Assembly: GCF_900128945.1 (NCBI RefSeq)
Contig: NZ_FQUD01000001.1
Span: forward strand, 310,001 to 374,000
Reading direction: 5' to 3'
DNA: 64,000 bases
From: Chryseobacterium sp. OV279
GTDB taxonomy: Bacteria; Bacteroidota; Bacteroidia; Flavobacteriales; Weeksellaceae
Shown in pieces: positions 1 through 8,479 of the stretch. Every line of letters starts with the position of its first letter. Within the stretch, counting starts at the first letter, position 1. A program made the translations under genes and the position numbers. The notes below the pieces were generated by a model. The model was not told the DNA's origin and searched no databases. It saw only the letters and a list, made by a program, of their open reading frames with translations.

Positions 1-216
1 CATCGTTAATACATAACAGGAAAATTTGCTGTCAAATTTGGATACCGTTTCATTCCAGACTTCTCCCGAAGAAGCAAATCCGGGAATAAAAATAATGGTC
101 TGTTTGCCGTGTCCTGTTTTTTTGACTTCAAAAGGATAGGTTTTGGTCTGCCCGAATATATTGCATGCTGCAGCAAAAACTAACATAAGGATAAAGAAGA
201 TTCTGTATTTTTTCAT
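1..216 (-). CDS. Alpha/beta hydrolase, N-terminal 72 codons only
   Basis: The frame opens at the ATG on 214-216 and runs without a stop past base 1, so the gene is cut by the window edge. Residues 1 to about 23 (MKKYRIFFILMLVF... ending NIFGQ) look like a signal peptide, so the protein is probably periplasmic or outer-membrane. The stretch IIFIPGFASSGEVW is the strand plus oxyanion-hole loop usual near the start of alpha/beta hydrolases, with PGF in place of HGF. The nucleophile elbow and the catalytic acid and histidine lie outside the window, so the substrate cannot be judged. An 850-base gene-free region lies upstream. Confidence 0.75.
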   Translation of the reverse strand, partial: MKKYRIFFILMLVFAAACNIFGQTKTYPFEVKKTGHGKQTIIFIPGFASSGEVWNETVSKFDSKFSCYVLTM

Positions 217-1073
217 GATTATAAAATTTTAAGGTGAATATGCCTTTTAGAGACCTGTTTTTTTAAAATGTTACAAAATGTTTTTAAATTATTTTCTGAA
301 TGTTGGTGAAAACGCAGCAGTGCAAAGTTTTTTATTATTCTAAAACAGTTATTAATCCGCAGTCATTGCGAGGAACGGAGAAATCTCATCGAATATTTTT
401 TTTGTTTTCTGAATGTTGGTAAAACGCAACGGCGCAAAGATTTGTTTCTATTCATATGTTTTAAGGCGCAAGGATTTTATCTCCGATAAAATTGATACTG
501 CTGTCATTGCGAGGAGCACAGCGACGAAGCAATCTCATCATCCTAGCTGAAAATCTTTGATTTTCTTGCGCCTTAAAATATTCACATTTAAATTAATTTT
601 TACGTCTTTGTGTTTTTCCAACAAGCTAATTTTCAAATAGTAAAAACATTCATCAATCATCTTTCTTCTTCTTAAAAACCTTCGACTTCAACCATAATGT
701 ATTAAAAATCGGGTCTCTCCGCTCTATTTCAATAGATTTCACAACAATTTTTCAAATTATTGAACTGAAAAATATCATATTTTGTCTGATTCATGTGATT
801 CATCAGAATATTTGCTTTTCCACTATTTTTTCCTGAATTAATAGGCCTTACCTATAAGTTTTCTATGGGATTTTTGTCATTTAAAATGATCTGATTATTC
901 TAAAAAAATGTAAAATCCGTATAAAATCATTAATTTGAATAAAAAAATAGTATTTACCTGATGATTATATTGGAAAATTCACTAATTTTATTACTAATTA
1001 AGAAGCTGCCCCAGCTTGCCGAAGGGTATGAAGTGTAAAATTGAAATTTTTAACTAAAATCCAAAAAATATAA
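217..1073. other. Repeat-rich intergenic region
   Basis: About 850 bases with no credible reading frame. It holds two direct copies of a unit starting TTTTCTGAATGTTGGT (near 284-330 and 403-440), two copies of a TCATTGCGAGGA...ATCTCATC unit (363-390 and 503-539), and a 12-base inverted pair TTAAGGCGCAAG / CTTGCGCCTTAA (about 461-472 and 564-575). These look like dispersed noncoding repeats. The part from about 590 to 1073 is plain AT-rich sequence and probably contains the promoter of the small gene at 1074. Confidence 0.6.
461..576. repeat. Palindromic intergenic repeat with 12-base arms
   Basis: TTAAGGCGCAAG near 461 is repeated as its exact reverse complement near 564, and the AGGATTTTAT / GAAAATCTTTGATTTT flanks extend the pairing imperfectly. 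Between the arms lies a TCATTGCGAGGAGCACAGCG unit that has a diverged partner at 363. The arrangement looks like a dispersed repeat able to fold as one long hairpin. Its function is unknown. Confidence 0.55.
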
Positions 1074-1286
1074 ATGAGCAATATACAAGATGAATTTAAA
1101 GTCTTTAAAGACGAGCTGAAAAAACTGAATATCGATGTACAGAAAGTAGTGAAAGTAGGAAACGGAAGCATGGATTTCCATGAAGTTTTTTACAAGTCTC
1201 CGAGATATCAGGAAATAAAAAGCGTGTATGTTCAGCGTCATAACCTGGACAGTATGGTAGAGAAATTTAAAAAGGCTTACCACTAA
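1074..1286 (+). CDS. Small hypothetical cytoplasmic protein, 70 aa
   Basis: This short frame starts with MSNIQDEFKVFKDELKKLNI and is rich in Lys, Glu and Val. It has no signal peptide, membrane segment or cysteine. I do not recognise the family. Support for it being real: it stands alone in an otherwise empty region, its composition is that of a soluble helical protein, and it is followed 8 bases after its stop by a perfect 12-base-pair GC-rich hairpin with a T run, a typical intrinsic terminator. The antisense frame over the same bases (1050-1283) looks like a shadow: its composition is hydrophobic and aromatic and no terminator fits it. Confidence 0.7.
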   Translation: MSNIQDEFKVFKDELKKLNIDVQKVVKVGNGSMDFHEVFYKSPRYQEIKSVYVQRHNLDSMVEKFKKAYH

Positions 1287-1294
1287 AAATAAAT

Positions 1295-1328
1295 GGGCGC
1301 CGCAGAGAATCTGCGGCGCCCGGTTTTT
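1295..1328 (+). terminator. Intrinsic terminator after the 70-aa gene
   Basis: Arms GGGCGCCGCAGA and TCTGCGGCGCCC (1295-1306 and 1310-1321) pair perfectly around a 3-base loop and are followed by GGTTTTTAT. Confidence 0.85.
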
Positions 1329-1378
1329 ATAGCTGTTAATTTGAGTTGAAGGTTAAGTGATTGGAACTTGCTTTTGGT

Positions 1379-1411
1379 ACCCTTGTCAAGGTTTTAAACC
1401 TTGACAAGGGT
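1379..1411. repeat. 33-base near-perfect palindrome
   Basis: Arms of 16 bases (1379-1394, starting ACCCTTGTCAAGG, and 1396-1411) are exact reverse complements around one central T. No T run follows on either side, so it is not a standard terminator, although it lies between the convergent ends of the 70-aa gene and the permease gene. It may be a dispersed repeat or a protein-binding or recombination site. Confidence 0.6.
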
Positions 1412-1491
1412 AGTCCTCGATATTTTGCCTCAGGGTTTTTATCAAACTTACGCAAACAAAAATGTCTTATCCTGTACTCAGGTTATTTATT

Positions 1492-2784
1492 TTAATCTTT
1501 ATCCAGTGAAGAGTTTTCTTTTGTATCCTTCATTCCGGCATAAACAATCAGAGAAAACAGAATACATCCGGTGATATACCAGTAGAAATACTGTTCTGTT
1601 CCCGCCTGCTTGAACCAAAGGGCTACATATTCTGCTGTTCCTCCGAAAATAGCCACTGTAAGGGCATACGGAAGACCTACTCCCAGCGCTCTGATCTCAG
1701 AAGGAAAGAGTTCCGCCTTGACAACAGCATTGATGGAAGTATAACCGCTGACAATAATAAGTGCTGCCATAATCAGGAAAAACGCCGTCCACATCGATGT
1801 GGTTGTACTTAAAGCGGTGAGCAGAGGAACGGTAAATAATGTTCCCAGAATTCCAAAACCTAAAAGCAGTGGTCTTCTCCCGATTCTATCTGATAATGCT
1901 CCGAATACTGGCTGCAGACAGGCAAATATAAACAGTGAAATAAATGAAATCAGGGTAGACTGTTCCTTGGTAAGATGAACGGTGTTCACCAGAAACTTCT
2001 GCATATAGGTAGTATAGGTGTAAAAGGCCAGAGTTCCTCCTAAAGTAAGTCCAATTACGGTCAGTAAGGCTTTAGGATGTTTCAGAAGTTCTGTAACGGT
2101 TCCTTTTTTCTTGTCGTTAACCTCTTTTTTATTTTCAAAAGCTTCTGTTTCATGAAGATTGGCTCTTAAATACAAAGCAATCACAGAAAGCAAAGCTCCG
2201 ATGACGAATGGAATTCTCCAGCCCCATTCTTCAAGCTGAGTCTCCGTTAAAAGCAGTTTCTGTAAAATCAACTGAATGCCCAATGCGATCAGCTGCCCAC
2301 CAATAAGCGTTACATACTGAAAGCTTGAATAAAACCCTCTCCGGTTTTCCGATGCCATCTCGCTGAGGTAGGTTGCAGAAACACCATATTCCCCACCAAC
2401 ACTCAATCCCTGTAATAGTCTTGCAATTAATAATAGGGCAGGAGCCAAAATTCCTATGGTTTTATAAGTCGGGGTCAATGCAATAAGCAGCGAACCGAAA
2501 GACATCAGCAAAACTGAAAGTGTCATTGCTTTTTTTCTTCCGATCTTATCTGCAATACTTCCGAAGATCCAGCCTCCGATGGGGCGCATCAGGAAGCCTA
2601 CAGCAAAGATTCCTGCTGTATTCATCAGCTGTGCATTCAGGTCGGAATCCGGGAAAAAGGAGTTGGAGAAATAAATAGCAAAAGCAGCGTAAGCATACCA
2701 GTCGTACCATTCGACCAGGTTTCCTACGGAACCGCCCACAATGGCTTTGATCCTTTGAGCAGTTGTAATTTGAGTAGTATTCAT
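1492..2784 (-). CDS. kgtP: MFS 2-oxoglutarate/metabolite:H+ symporter, KgtP-like
   Basis: A 430-residue, 12-helix major facilitator of the metabolite:H+ symporter family. Residues 20-30 (VGNLVEWYDWY) and the loop FLMRPIGGWIFGSIADKIGRKKA closely match E. coli KgtP, as does RLLQGLSVGGEYGVSATYLSE; the second conserved loop ALSDRIGRRP follows around residue 300. The family imports 2-oxoglutarate, proline/betaine or shikimate with protons across the inner membrane; the close KgtP match favours a dicarboxylate or 2-oxoacid. It begins 21 bases after the outer-membrane barrel gene, so the two probably form one transcript, and a sensor-kinase/regulator pair lies just upstream. The exact substrate is inferred. 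Confidence 0.85.
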   Translation of the reverse strand: MNTTQITTAQRIKAIVGGSVGNLVEWYDWYAYAAFAIYFSNSFFPDSDLNAQLMNTAGIFAVGFLMRPIGGWIFGSIADKIGRKKAMTLSVLLMSFGSLLIALTPTYKTIGILAPALLLIARLLQGLSVGGEYGVSATYLSEMASENRRGFYSSFQYVTLIGGQLIALGIQLILQKLLLTETQLEEWGWRIPFVIGALLSVIALYLRANLHETEAFENKKEVNDKKKGTVTELLKHPKALLTVIGLTLGGTLAFYTYTTYMQKFLVNTVHLTKEQSTLISFISLFIFACLQPVFGALSDRIGRRPLLLGFGILGTLFTVPLLTALSTTTSMWTAFFLIMAALIIVSGYTSINAVVKAELFPSEIRALGVGLPYALTVAIFGGTAEYVALWFKQAGTEQYFYWYITGCILFSLIVYAGMKDTKENSSLDKD

Positions 2785-2805
2785 ATGAGTAAGATATTAA
2801 ATTTT

Positions 2806-4218
2806 TTAAAGTACGATTTGAAAAGACAGTAAAAATTCACCTTTTCTGTCAAAAATTGTTTTGGATGTAAGGTCATAAAGCGGTCTGCTGCTGTATTGGG
2901 CAACGATTCTTGCGTTTTGACCGTAGAGATAGAAATTGGCTCCAATGTCATAATAACTTCCATTCTGGTTAAGGGCATTCATATCTTTTAGGGCATAATT
3001 GAAAAATGGCTGAACCTTCAGGATTTTACTGAATTTCGGAAGCACAAACCCCATCTGTGAAAACCAGATATTTCCTGTTCCCATCAGAACCCTGTTGTTT
3101 CCGGGACCTTCCAGTGCTTTTTGTCCCATGAAATCTGCGTTGGGAGTTCCGGGATTCAAAAGACCGCTTACTCTTAAATAATTAGGACCGTAATTATAAT
3201 TGTAAAAAACAGAATATAGTGTTAATCCCATCTCTTTGCTTTTATCTCCTACGGGAAGTTCTGTATAAACATCTGCTCCTAAAATATTCACATCATGAGA
3301 TTCGAAAACATTTTCAGAAGGTTGAGATTGCGTTGCCTCTTTATTGGTGTAAAAACCGGCTCCAAGATTTAATACTTTTTTTGTAGCTAAATTATTTCCC
3401 GGGAGAAATGAAGTCACCGTAGTTTCTTTGTTAAAAAACTGGTAGAAGGCATATCCTGCGTAAGACAGTTTTCCACTTTGGTTATTGTCTACAGCCGCAC
3501 CTCCGATGGCTGGTTTCAAACTGGTCGCAAAAGGTTTGTTAACACTGAAACGGTAATTAATTCTATCGAATTCCCCATGGACAAAAATTCCCAGTTGCCT
3601 TGAAAACTGATCGGCTATTTCTATCATTGGAAAATTGAAAACAGGGATATCACCTGCGAGCATTTTGGTTGTGCTGGCGTTGGTGAGTCTGCTTACCCCG
3701 TTCCATGAGTGGAGTCCTGCGCCTAGGTATAGATTGTTTTTGTTCGGTTTTCCTGTCTGGAAATCATTTCTTGGAATAATCGCGAATTCATTATAAGCAT
3801 CATGAAAAAAGAAAGGTGCTTTTTTTCCGGCTCCATTGTTTCCGGTACCTGTTCCGCCTCCTGAAATAAAACTCTGATTATTGATTCCCATCTGTAAAAA
3901 AACAGAATAAAAAGGAGTGACCTGGCTTTGAATAATGAGTCTCATTCTCCGGATGCTGGCATCGTAGGTTTGTTCCTGAGGAACTCCGTTCACCAGTGTT
4001 CCGGGATTGTTATCGATACTGCGGAGCCAGATCTGGCTGGAAATACCGAATTTCAGCCATTTGTCTCCTTTAGCATTAAGATTGATTTTAAGCTCTCCCA
4101 CATCTAAAGGGTTTTTCTCAGAAGAAATCTCTTCAGGGCTTTTCTTAATACTCATCGTATCCTGACCGTACATACACTGCATAACAGTAAAACTGAAAAT
4201 GATAAGTAGTTTTTTCAT
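2806..4218 (-). CDS. Outer-membrane beta-barrel, porin-like
   Basis: I take the ATG at 4216-4218 (MKKLLIIFSFTVMQCMYGQ), which gives a clean signal peptide; an ATG six codons upstream would put MQIKAP in front of it. The mature part (about 450 residues) has the alternating aromatic/polar pattern of a beta-barrel, with segments such as WLKFGISSQIWLRS, FYSVFLQMGIN and ARIVAQYSSRPLYD, and ends EFLLSFQIVL, a barrel-like terminal strand. It resembles the porin-like proteins that Bacteroidetes pair with inner-membrane carriers. Its position directly before a KgtP-like permease suggests it passes the same substrate through the outer membrane. Tandem 9-base repeats 11 bases apart lie 34-53 bases upstream. 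Confidence 0.7.
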   Translation of the reverse strand: MKKLLIIFSFTVMQCMYGQDTMSIKKSPEEISSEKNPLDVGELKINLNAKGDKWLKFGISSQIWLRSIDNNPGTLVNGVPQEQTYDASIRRMRLIIQSQVTPFYSVFLQMGINNQSFISGGGTGTGNNGAGKKAPFFFHDAYNEFAIIPRNDFQTGKPNKNNLYLGAGLHSWNGVSRLTNASTTKMLAGDIPVFNFPMIEIADQFSRQLGIFVHGEFDRINYRFSVNKPFATSLKPAIGGAAVDNNQSGKLSYAGYAFYQFFNKETTVTSFLPGNNLATKKVLNLGAGFYTNKEATQSQPSENVFESHDVNILGADVYTELPVGDKSKEMGLTLYSVFYNYNYGPNYLRVSGLLNPGTPNADFMGQKALEGPGNNRVLMGTGNIWFSQMGFVLPKFSKILKVQPFFNYALKDMNALNQNGSYYDIGANFYLYGQNARIVAQYSSRPLYDLTSKTIFDRKGEFLLSFQIVL

Positions 4219-4251
4219 TGGCGCTTTTATTTGCACCTAAACAATACATAC

Positions 4252-4271
4252 ATTCTGAAGAAATTCTGAAG
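4252..4271 (-). promoter_or_regulatory. Tandem direct repeat, candidate OmpR-type binding site
   Basis: ATTCTGAAG occurs at 4252-4260 and again at 4263-4271, exactly 11 bases (about one helical turn) apart, upstream of the porin start and downstream of an OmpR-family regulator/kinase pair. OmpR-family regulators generally bind tandem direct repeats with this spacing. That it is the site of the neighbouring regulator is inference. Confidence 0.5.
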
Positions 4272-4320
4272 TTTTCACAAAATTGAATCATTTGATGTTA
4301 TGTTTTTGAAATTCAGTATT

Positions 4321-5589
4321 TTATTTTACGAAATTGATTCTTGTAATATGCAGATTGTTTTCAAATTGATAGAATATTTCAGTGTCATAAATCTCCAAAA
4401 TTTTCTTCACGAGGGCCAAACCAATCCCGATGGAATTCTGATTAGGGTTTCCGCGTCTGAATCTCTGAAATAATTCCTCAGTAGGAACAGTGGGCGGATT
4501 TCCTGTATTGGATATCTGTAAATAGCTTTCCGTAAGTATCACCGATATTTTTCCGTTTTCTATATTGTGCCTTTTGGAATTATTGATGAGGTTGTTGATG
4601 ACGATCGTAGCCAGATTCTGATCAAAATTAAGATAGACTTCCTCCTGGATATCTTTCGTTACCGTAAGATTCTGTATTTCAAATATATCCTCAAAATAGA
4701 GTAGCCTTTCCTGAAGCAGCTCTGAGAAATTGATAAGTTGAGAATCATTTTTTTCAAAATGTTCAAGCTTGGCGAGGAGAATAAGAGATTGATTAATAGA
4801 CGAAAGCCTGTCCAGTTCATCATTCATAGACGAAAGTGTGATCAGCTGGTTTTCCGAAAGCTCACTGTCCATCAGTAGTTCTATTTTTCCTTTGATGGAA
4901 GCCAATGGCGTTTGCAATTCATGAGATGTATTTTCCGAAAGTTCTTCCAGTAGGTGATAATCCTTTTTAGAGCTTTCTGTCATTTTCAGCAGAAACCTGT
5001 TTAGCGATTGGAATTCTTCGGTTTCCGTTTTCATCAGGTCCATGGAGCGGTTGTCTCTCAAACTGAATTTCTTAATTTCGTCTATCGCATGATAAAAAGG
5101 TTCAAGGATTTTTTTAGATACCAGAATACTCACAATGATGGTAAGAATGATCAGAAAAACCATAATCCAGGCAATAACCATGATGATGCTCATCAGAAAA
5201 TTATTCTCGATGATCGTAATGTACCTTACACTGGTGATGGCGTATCTTTTCTGCTTAATTAAAGGATACGTAGTGACCGTAATCCTGTTCATGTGGGACT
5301 GGATGCTTTTGTTCCAGATGTATTTCTCTTCAATGATTTTTTCCTTGAAATTTTTAGAATCTGCGGGGAGAATTTTCACCTGGATCTGCCTGTGATGGAA
5401 TTTTAAATAATCATAGGAAGGGTCACTTTCCAGTCTGCGGGCTACATAACTGTTTAAATCCTCAAGTTTAAGAATAGCAGAACGCATCGTTGCTCTTTCA
5501 AAAGCGAAATAAAGGATCGCAAAACCGGTGATCAGTACAAAAAATACCAATACGGTGAATGCTCTGGCAAAACGAAAACTTAAATTCAT
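4321..5589 (-). CDS. Sensor histidine kinase (HisKA/HATPase)
   Basis: A 422-residue membrane kinase. Transmembrane segments lie at about 11-30 and 131-157 and flank a periplasmic loop of about 100 residues. A linker follows, then the dimerisation helix with the phospho-acceptor His223 in SENTSHELQTPLASIKGK. The ATP-binding part shows the N box INNLINNSKRHN and the G box SIGIGLALVKKILE. Its start overlaps the stop of the response-regulator gene by 4 bases (ATGA), so the two are translationally coupled. Next downstream are the porin and KgtP genes, so a role in sensing an organic acid is a reasonable inference. The sensed ligand cannot be read from the sequence. Confidence 0.9.
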   Translation of the reverse strand: MNLSFRFARAFTVLVFFVLITGFAILYFAFERATMRSAILKLEDLNSYVARRLESDPSYDYLKFHHRQIQVKILPADSKNFKEKIIEEKYIWNKSIQSHMNRITVTTYPLIKQKRYAITSVRYITIIENNFLMSIIMVIAWIMVFLIILTIIVSILVSKKILEPFYHAIDEIKKFSLRDNRSMDLMKTETEEFQSLNRFLLKMTESSKKDYHLLEELSENTSHELQTPLASIKGKIELLMDSELSENQLITLSSMNDELDRLSSINQSLILLAKLEHFEKNDSQLINFSELLQERLLYFEDIFEIQNLTVTKDIQEEVYLNFDQNLATIVINNLINNSKRHNIENGKISVILTESYLQISNTGNPPTVPTEELFQRFRRGNPNQNSIGIGLALVKKILEIYDTEIFYQFENNLHITRINFVK

Positions 5590-6263
5590 TTATCAATCCA
5601 TTTATAACCCAATCCGTAAACAGTTTGCAGATAATCTTTTCCACCGGTATCAATCACTTTCTTCCGTAAGTTTTTTAAATGCTGATACACAAAGTCTACA
5701 TTATCAATGCTGTACGTATAGTCGCCCCAAAGATGACTTGCAATGGCCTGCTTGGAAAGCATCCTGTTCTGGTTGTTGATGAAATAGATCAGCAGGTTCA
5801 GTTCCTTTTTGGTAAGATTGACCAGTTGGTCATTGATTCTGCATTCTTTAGATTCCAGATCAATTTTAATTTCATTGAAGCTTAGAATGCGGTTGGCCTC
5901 CGGTGTTTTTCTTCTGAGCACCGCTTTTATCCTGGAGTGAAGTTCGGGTAATGAAAATGGTTTGGTGATATAATCATCGGCACCGTCATCCAGTCCGGTC
6001 AGTTTGGTGTCTAAAGAATTTTTTGCAGAAACAATAATGACACTTGCTCCGGGAGCGTAGTTTTTAATATGTTTCAGAATATCCAGGCCGTTTCCGTCGG
6101 GAAGCATAAGGTCCAGGAGAATGCAGTCGTACTCAAAAAGTTCTATTTTGTCAATAGCTTCTTTCGCATCAGAAGCTACTTCACAGACGTAATCTTCTTT
6201 TTTAAGATAGTCTGTGATGTTGGACGCAAGATCTTTATGGTCTTCTATGATGAGAATTTTCAT
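5586..6263 (-). CDS. OmpR/PhoB-family response regulator
   Basis: 225 residues. The receiver domain covers about 1-115 with the acidic pocket IIEDH, phospho-acceptor Asp51 in ILLDLMLPDGNG and the conserved Lys in DDYITKPFS. The C-terminal winged helix (about 130-222) carries LTKKELNLLIYFINN and the recognition-helix/wing region YSIDNVDFVYQHLKNLRKK ending YGLGYKWID. It is the first gene of a two-component operon with the histidine kinase that it overlaps. A GGATAA/TTATCC inverted repeat 17-32 bases upstream of its start could allow autoregulation. Likely targets are its own operon and the porin-permease operon. Confidence 0.92.
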   Translation of the reverse strand: MKILIIEDHKDLASNITDYLKKEDYVCEVASDAKEAIDKIELFEYDCILLDLMLPDGNGLDILKHIKNYAPGASVIIVSAKNSLDTKLTGLDDGADDYITKPFSLPELHSRIKAVLRRKTPEANRILSFNEIKIDLESKECRINDQLVNLTKKELNLLIYFINNQNRMLSKQAIASHLWGDYTYSIDNVDFVYQHLKNLRKKVIDTGGKDYLQTVYGLGYKWIDK

Positions 6264-6279
6264 GCGAAAGTATTAAACA

Positions 6280-6295
6280 GGATAAACGGTTATCC
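6280..6295 (-). promoter_or_regulatory. GGATAA-4-TTATCC inverted repeat upstream of the response regulator
   Basis: A perfect 6-base inverted repeat with a 4-base spacer, lying 17-32 bases before the regulator start codon and just after the terminator of the preceding gene. It could be an operator or a short 5'-UTR hairpin. Confidence 0.35.
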
Positions 6296-6308
6296 GGTTT
6301 AAAGATAT

Positions 6309-6338
6309 AAAAAAACCGTTCAGAAAATAAAGAACGGT
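6309..6338 (-). terminator. Intrinsic terminator of the DUF3575 gene
   Basis: ACCGTTC (6315-6321) pairs with GAACGGT (6332-6338). On the minus strand the hairpin is followed by a run of seven T. The stem resembles several other terminators in the window. Confidence 0.75.
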
Positions 6339-6355
6339 ATTTTTTAATTATGGTT

Positions 6356-7108
6356 TTAAAACCTGTATCCAATGGAGAGGCCGCTTCTGAAGCCGGCCCA
6401 CGGCCCGTCTACTTTGACTTTCGCGCCATTGGCATTTGTTTCAACGGTGTAATCTACAAACGGAATGTCCAGGTTTTCAATTTCCTTTTTAAGCTGAGCC
6501 TGCATTTCCGGAGTCAGGACATAATCGCTGGTCATTGTGAAGTCTCCTTTTCCGCTTCCATAATGAGCGCCGGCGATCCAGAAATCAAGAACCAGGTTTT
6601 GGCTTCGGGTTAAGAAAAACTGGACCCCAACCATTAGTCCGCCGCTGTTTCCGCTTGTGCTTCCCTGACCTTTCAGTGGGATCTGGTAGGTATTTCCGTC
6701 AACAGCATCATAATCATAATAGAAATCAAAACTATTGGATGAAACATCGGAATACCGGTAATAAGGAGCAAAATAAAATCCTTTTCCATAACCTTTCCCG
6801 ATGTAGAATCGTGGCTCGATGGTGAAATTGGTGGCCTTTACCCTTAGGTTCTGAAATCTTTTCTCATCTTCATCTTTCAAAAAAGCATTAATGAAGGGCA
6901 CTTTCCCCTGTGTCATTGTTCCAAAACCTATATTCACGGAGAACCATTGGTTAATGGCTCTTTCATAAGACAGGTTGATATTTCTGAAGGCATAAGCTGT
7001 AACGTTGGTCTTGATGATATTCATTTTTTCCGAGGGAACAGCCTGAACTTCCTGTGCGTTTGCTTCGGAAAGCAGGAAACAGGGAATTAAGATAAGGAGC
7101 TTTTTCAT
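6356..7108 (-). CDS. DUF3575-family outer-membrane protein
   Basis: The start chosen is the ATG at 7106-7108, giving MKKLLILIPCFLLSEANAQ, a signal peptide of 19 residues; the frame upstream adds 12 unlikely residues. The mature protein begins MNIIKTNVTAYAFRNINLSYERAINQWFSVNIGFG, which matches the opening beta-hairpins of DUF3575 proteins, and ends FRSGLSIGYRF, a typical barrel-closing strand with a C-terminal Phe. It is probably an eight-stranded outer-membrane barrel. The family has no established function. It is separated from the downstream regulator gene by its own terminator, so it is probably transcribed alone. Confidence 0.75.
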   Translation of the reverse strand: MKKLLILIPCFLLSEANAQEVQAVPSEKMNIIKTNVTAYAFRNINLSYERAINQWFSVNIGFGTMTQGKVPFINAFLKDEDEKRFQNLRVKATNFTIEPRFYIGKGYGKGFYFAPYYRYSDVSSNSFDFYYDYDAVDGNTYQIPLKGQGSTSGNSGGLMVGVQFFLTRSQNLVLDFWIAGAHYGSGKGDFTMTSDYVLTPEMQAQLKKEIENLDIPFVDYTVETNANGAKVKVDGPWAGFRSGLSIGYRF

Positions 7109-7301
7109 AATCTTATATTTTGTGGTGTAAAAAAGTATCAGCAAAAAACGGGCAAAAAATTAATTAAACTTCAATATGGGTTTGTTTTTAACTTAAAAAT
7201 AATAATATGATTGCTGTTTGTATTATTCGATGGGAATATAATAAGAATAATTGACAGCATCTCGCGGCATTACTTTTAAAGTAAAATAACCACTCAACAA
7301 T

Positions 7302-7329
7302 CAACCCCGCTCAGTTCTGAACGGGGTTG
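7302..7329 (-). terminator. Hairpin after the T9SS cargo gene
   Basis: CAACCCCG (7302-7309) and CGGGGTTG (7322-7329) pair, with an inner TCAG/CTGA extension. It lies 24 bases past the stop of the minus-strand gene, but the T run is weak on that strand. Confidence 0.6.
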
Positions 7330-7352
7330 TTTGTTTATAATATTGTATTGTT

Positions 7353-8348
7353 TTATTTCTTGATAAACTTCACCGTTTCTGTCTTAGCATCTTTTCCGGA
7401 AACCTGGATAAAGTAATTGGCTGTCGGAAGCTCAGAAATCTGTACTTTTCCGGATTTCAGATCTGATGTTTTGATCAGTTTGCCATCCAGACTATAGATA
7501 TTGGCTGTTGTATAATTTCCTGTATTTCCTTTAAACCCAATAAAATCCTGCGCCGGATTAGGATAAACAGTGAAATCTTCTTTTTTTGCAGTATTGGCCG
7601 TTCCTAAAAAGGTCTCACCCAGAGCCACAGCACTTGATGTAGATTGATTGACTCCCAGTAAAGGAACTGTAATATTTCCACTTGTAGATGTCAGCAGTGC
7701 ATAGCGGTGGCTGCCGTCATAATAAGAATAAGCAGTATTGGTAAAAGTTCCGATCGGATTGGTTAATGCAACGTCAAATGGAGCGTATAAATTAAAATTC
7801 TGTGTAAATTTTACTCTCAATACATTCGTGTAGGTTTTGCTGCCGATGATCAGGGTTCCGTAGGCATCAGCAAGAGTGCCCATTGTCCCGCTGAAAAATC
7901 CATTAGCGGCAGAGGATGTGAAATTTCCTCTGGCATTATCAGTTTGATTTACTCCGAACGCTGTAGGATAATTCATATACGTACCATTGTCTACGGAAAA
8001 ATTTAAAGTAGCCTGAGGATTGATTACTCCGGTGATTTCCAGTTTTGTTGCGGAGGCTTTATAAAAAATAGAGGTTGCTCCACTGGCCATTTTAATAGTA
8101 GAACCCGGAAATGTCGTAATCTCTGCTGCAGAAGGTGTCGAATACACCGTTGGAGAAGCTGTTCCCTGTACCAGACTGCCGTTTGAAAAGGTAACATTGG
8201 CCCCTGTAGCGGTATTATTAACGGTTCCCGTTACCGTGTAATCATTCGCTGTATCTCCTGATAAAGGATCGTTGGCCGCTTTGGTCAGCGTGATCTGTGC
8301 GGAAAGTGCGCCGGAAATACCCAGCAAAAAGAGTAGTGATGTTTTCAT
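7353..8348 (-). CDS. Secreted protein with C-terminal T9SS type A sorting domain
   Basis: The ATG at 8346-8348 gives MKTSLLFLLGISGALSAQ, a signal peptide; the longer frame would need a GTG five codons earlier. Residues 20-245 are rich in Thr, Ser, Gly and Asn with beta-strand character and match no family I recognise. The last 75 or so residues are the conserved type IX sorting domain: DFTVYPNPAQDFI, then ANIYSLDGKLIKTSDL, KVQISELPTANYFIQV and the terminal KFIKK. Proteins with this tail are exported across the outer membrane by the type IX machinery of Bacteroidetes and released or anchored at the surface. Its own activity is unknown. Confidence 0.88.
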   Translation of the reverse strand: MKTSLLFLLGISGALSAQITLTKAANDPLSGDTANDYTVTGTVNNTATGANVTFSNGSLVQGTASPTVYSTPSAAEITTFPGSTIKMASGATSIFYKASATKLEITGVINPQATLNFSVDNGTYMNYPTAFGVNQTDNARGNFTSSAANGFFSGTMGTLADAYGTLIIGSKTYTNVLRVKFTQNFNLYAPFDVALTNPIGTFTNTAYSYYDGSHRYALLTSTSGNITVPLLGVNQSTSSAVALGETFLGTANTAKKEDFTVYPNPAQDFIGFKGNTGNYTTANIYSLDGKLIKTSDLKSGKVQISELPTANYFIQVSGKDAKTETVKFIKK

Positions 8349-8428
8349 GGTCAAAATTTTCACTAAGATAAATAAAAACAGATATTAGTTTTTATGTTAA
8401 CTTGTTTTTAATGAATAATTTAAATAAA

Positions 8429-8457
8429 ACAGCCATCCGGTATGATCGGATGGCTGT
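8429..8457 (-). terminator. Intrinsic terminator of ribB
   Basis: ACAGCCATCCG (8429-8439) pairs perfectly with CGGATGGCTGT (8447-8457); on the minus strand it is followed by TTTATTT. Confidence 0.8.
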
Positions 8458-8479
8458 TCTGTACGTTAAATATTTTTTT

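Noticed and set aside
2781..2978. 65-codon minus-strand frame inside the porin gene
   Set aside because: Lies in another frame of the barrel gene and has no supporting signals.
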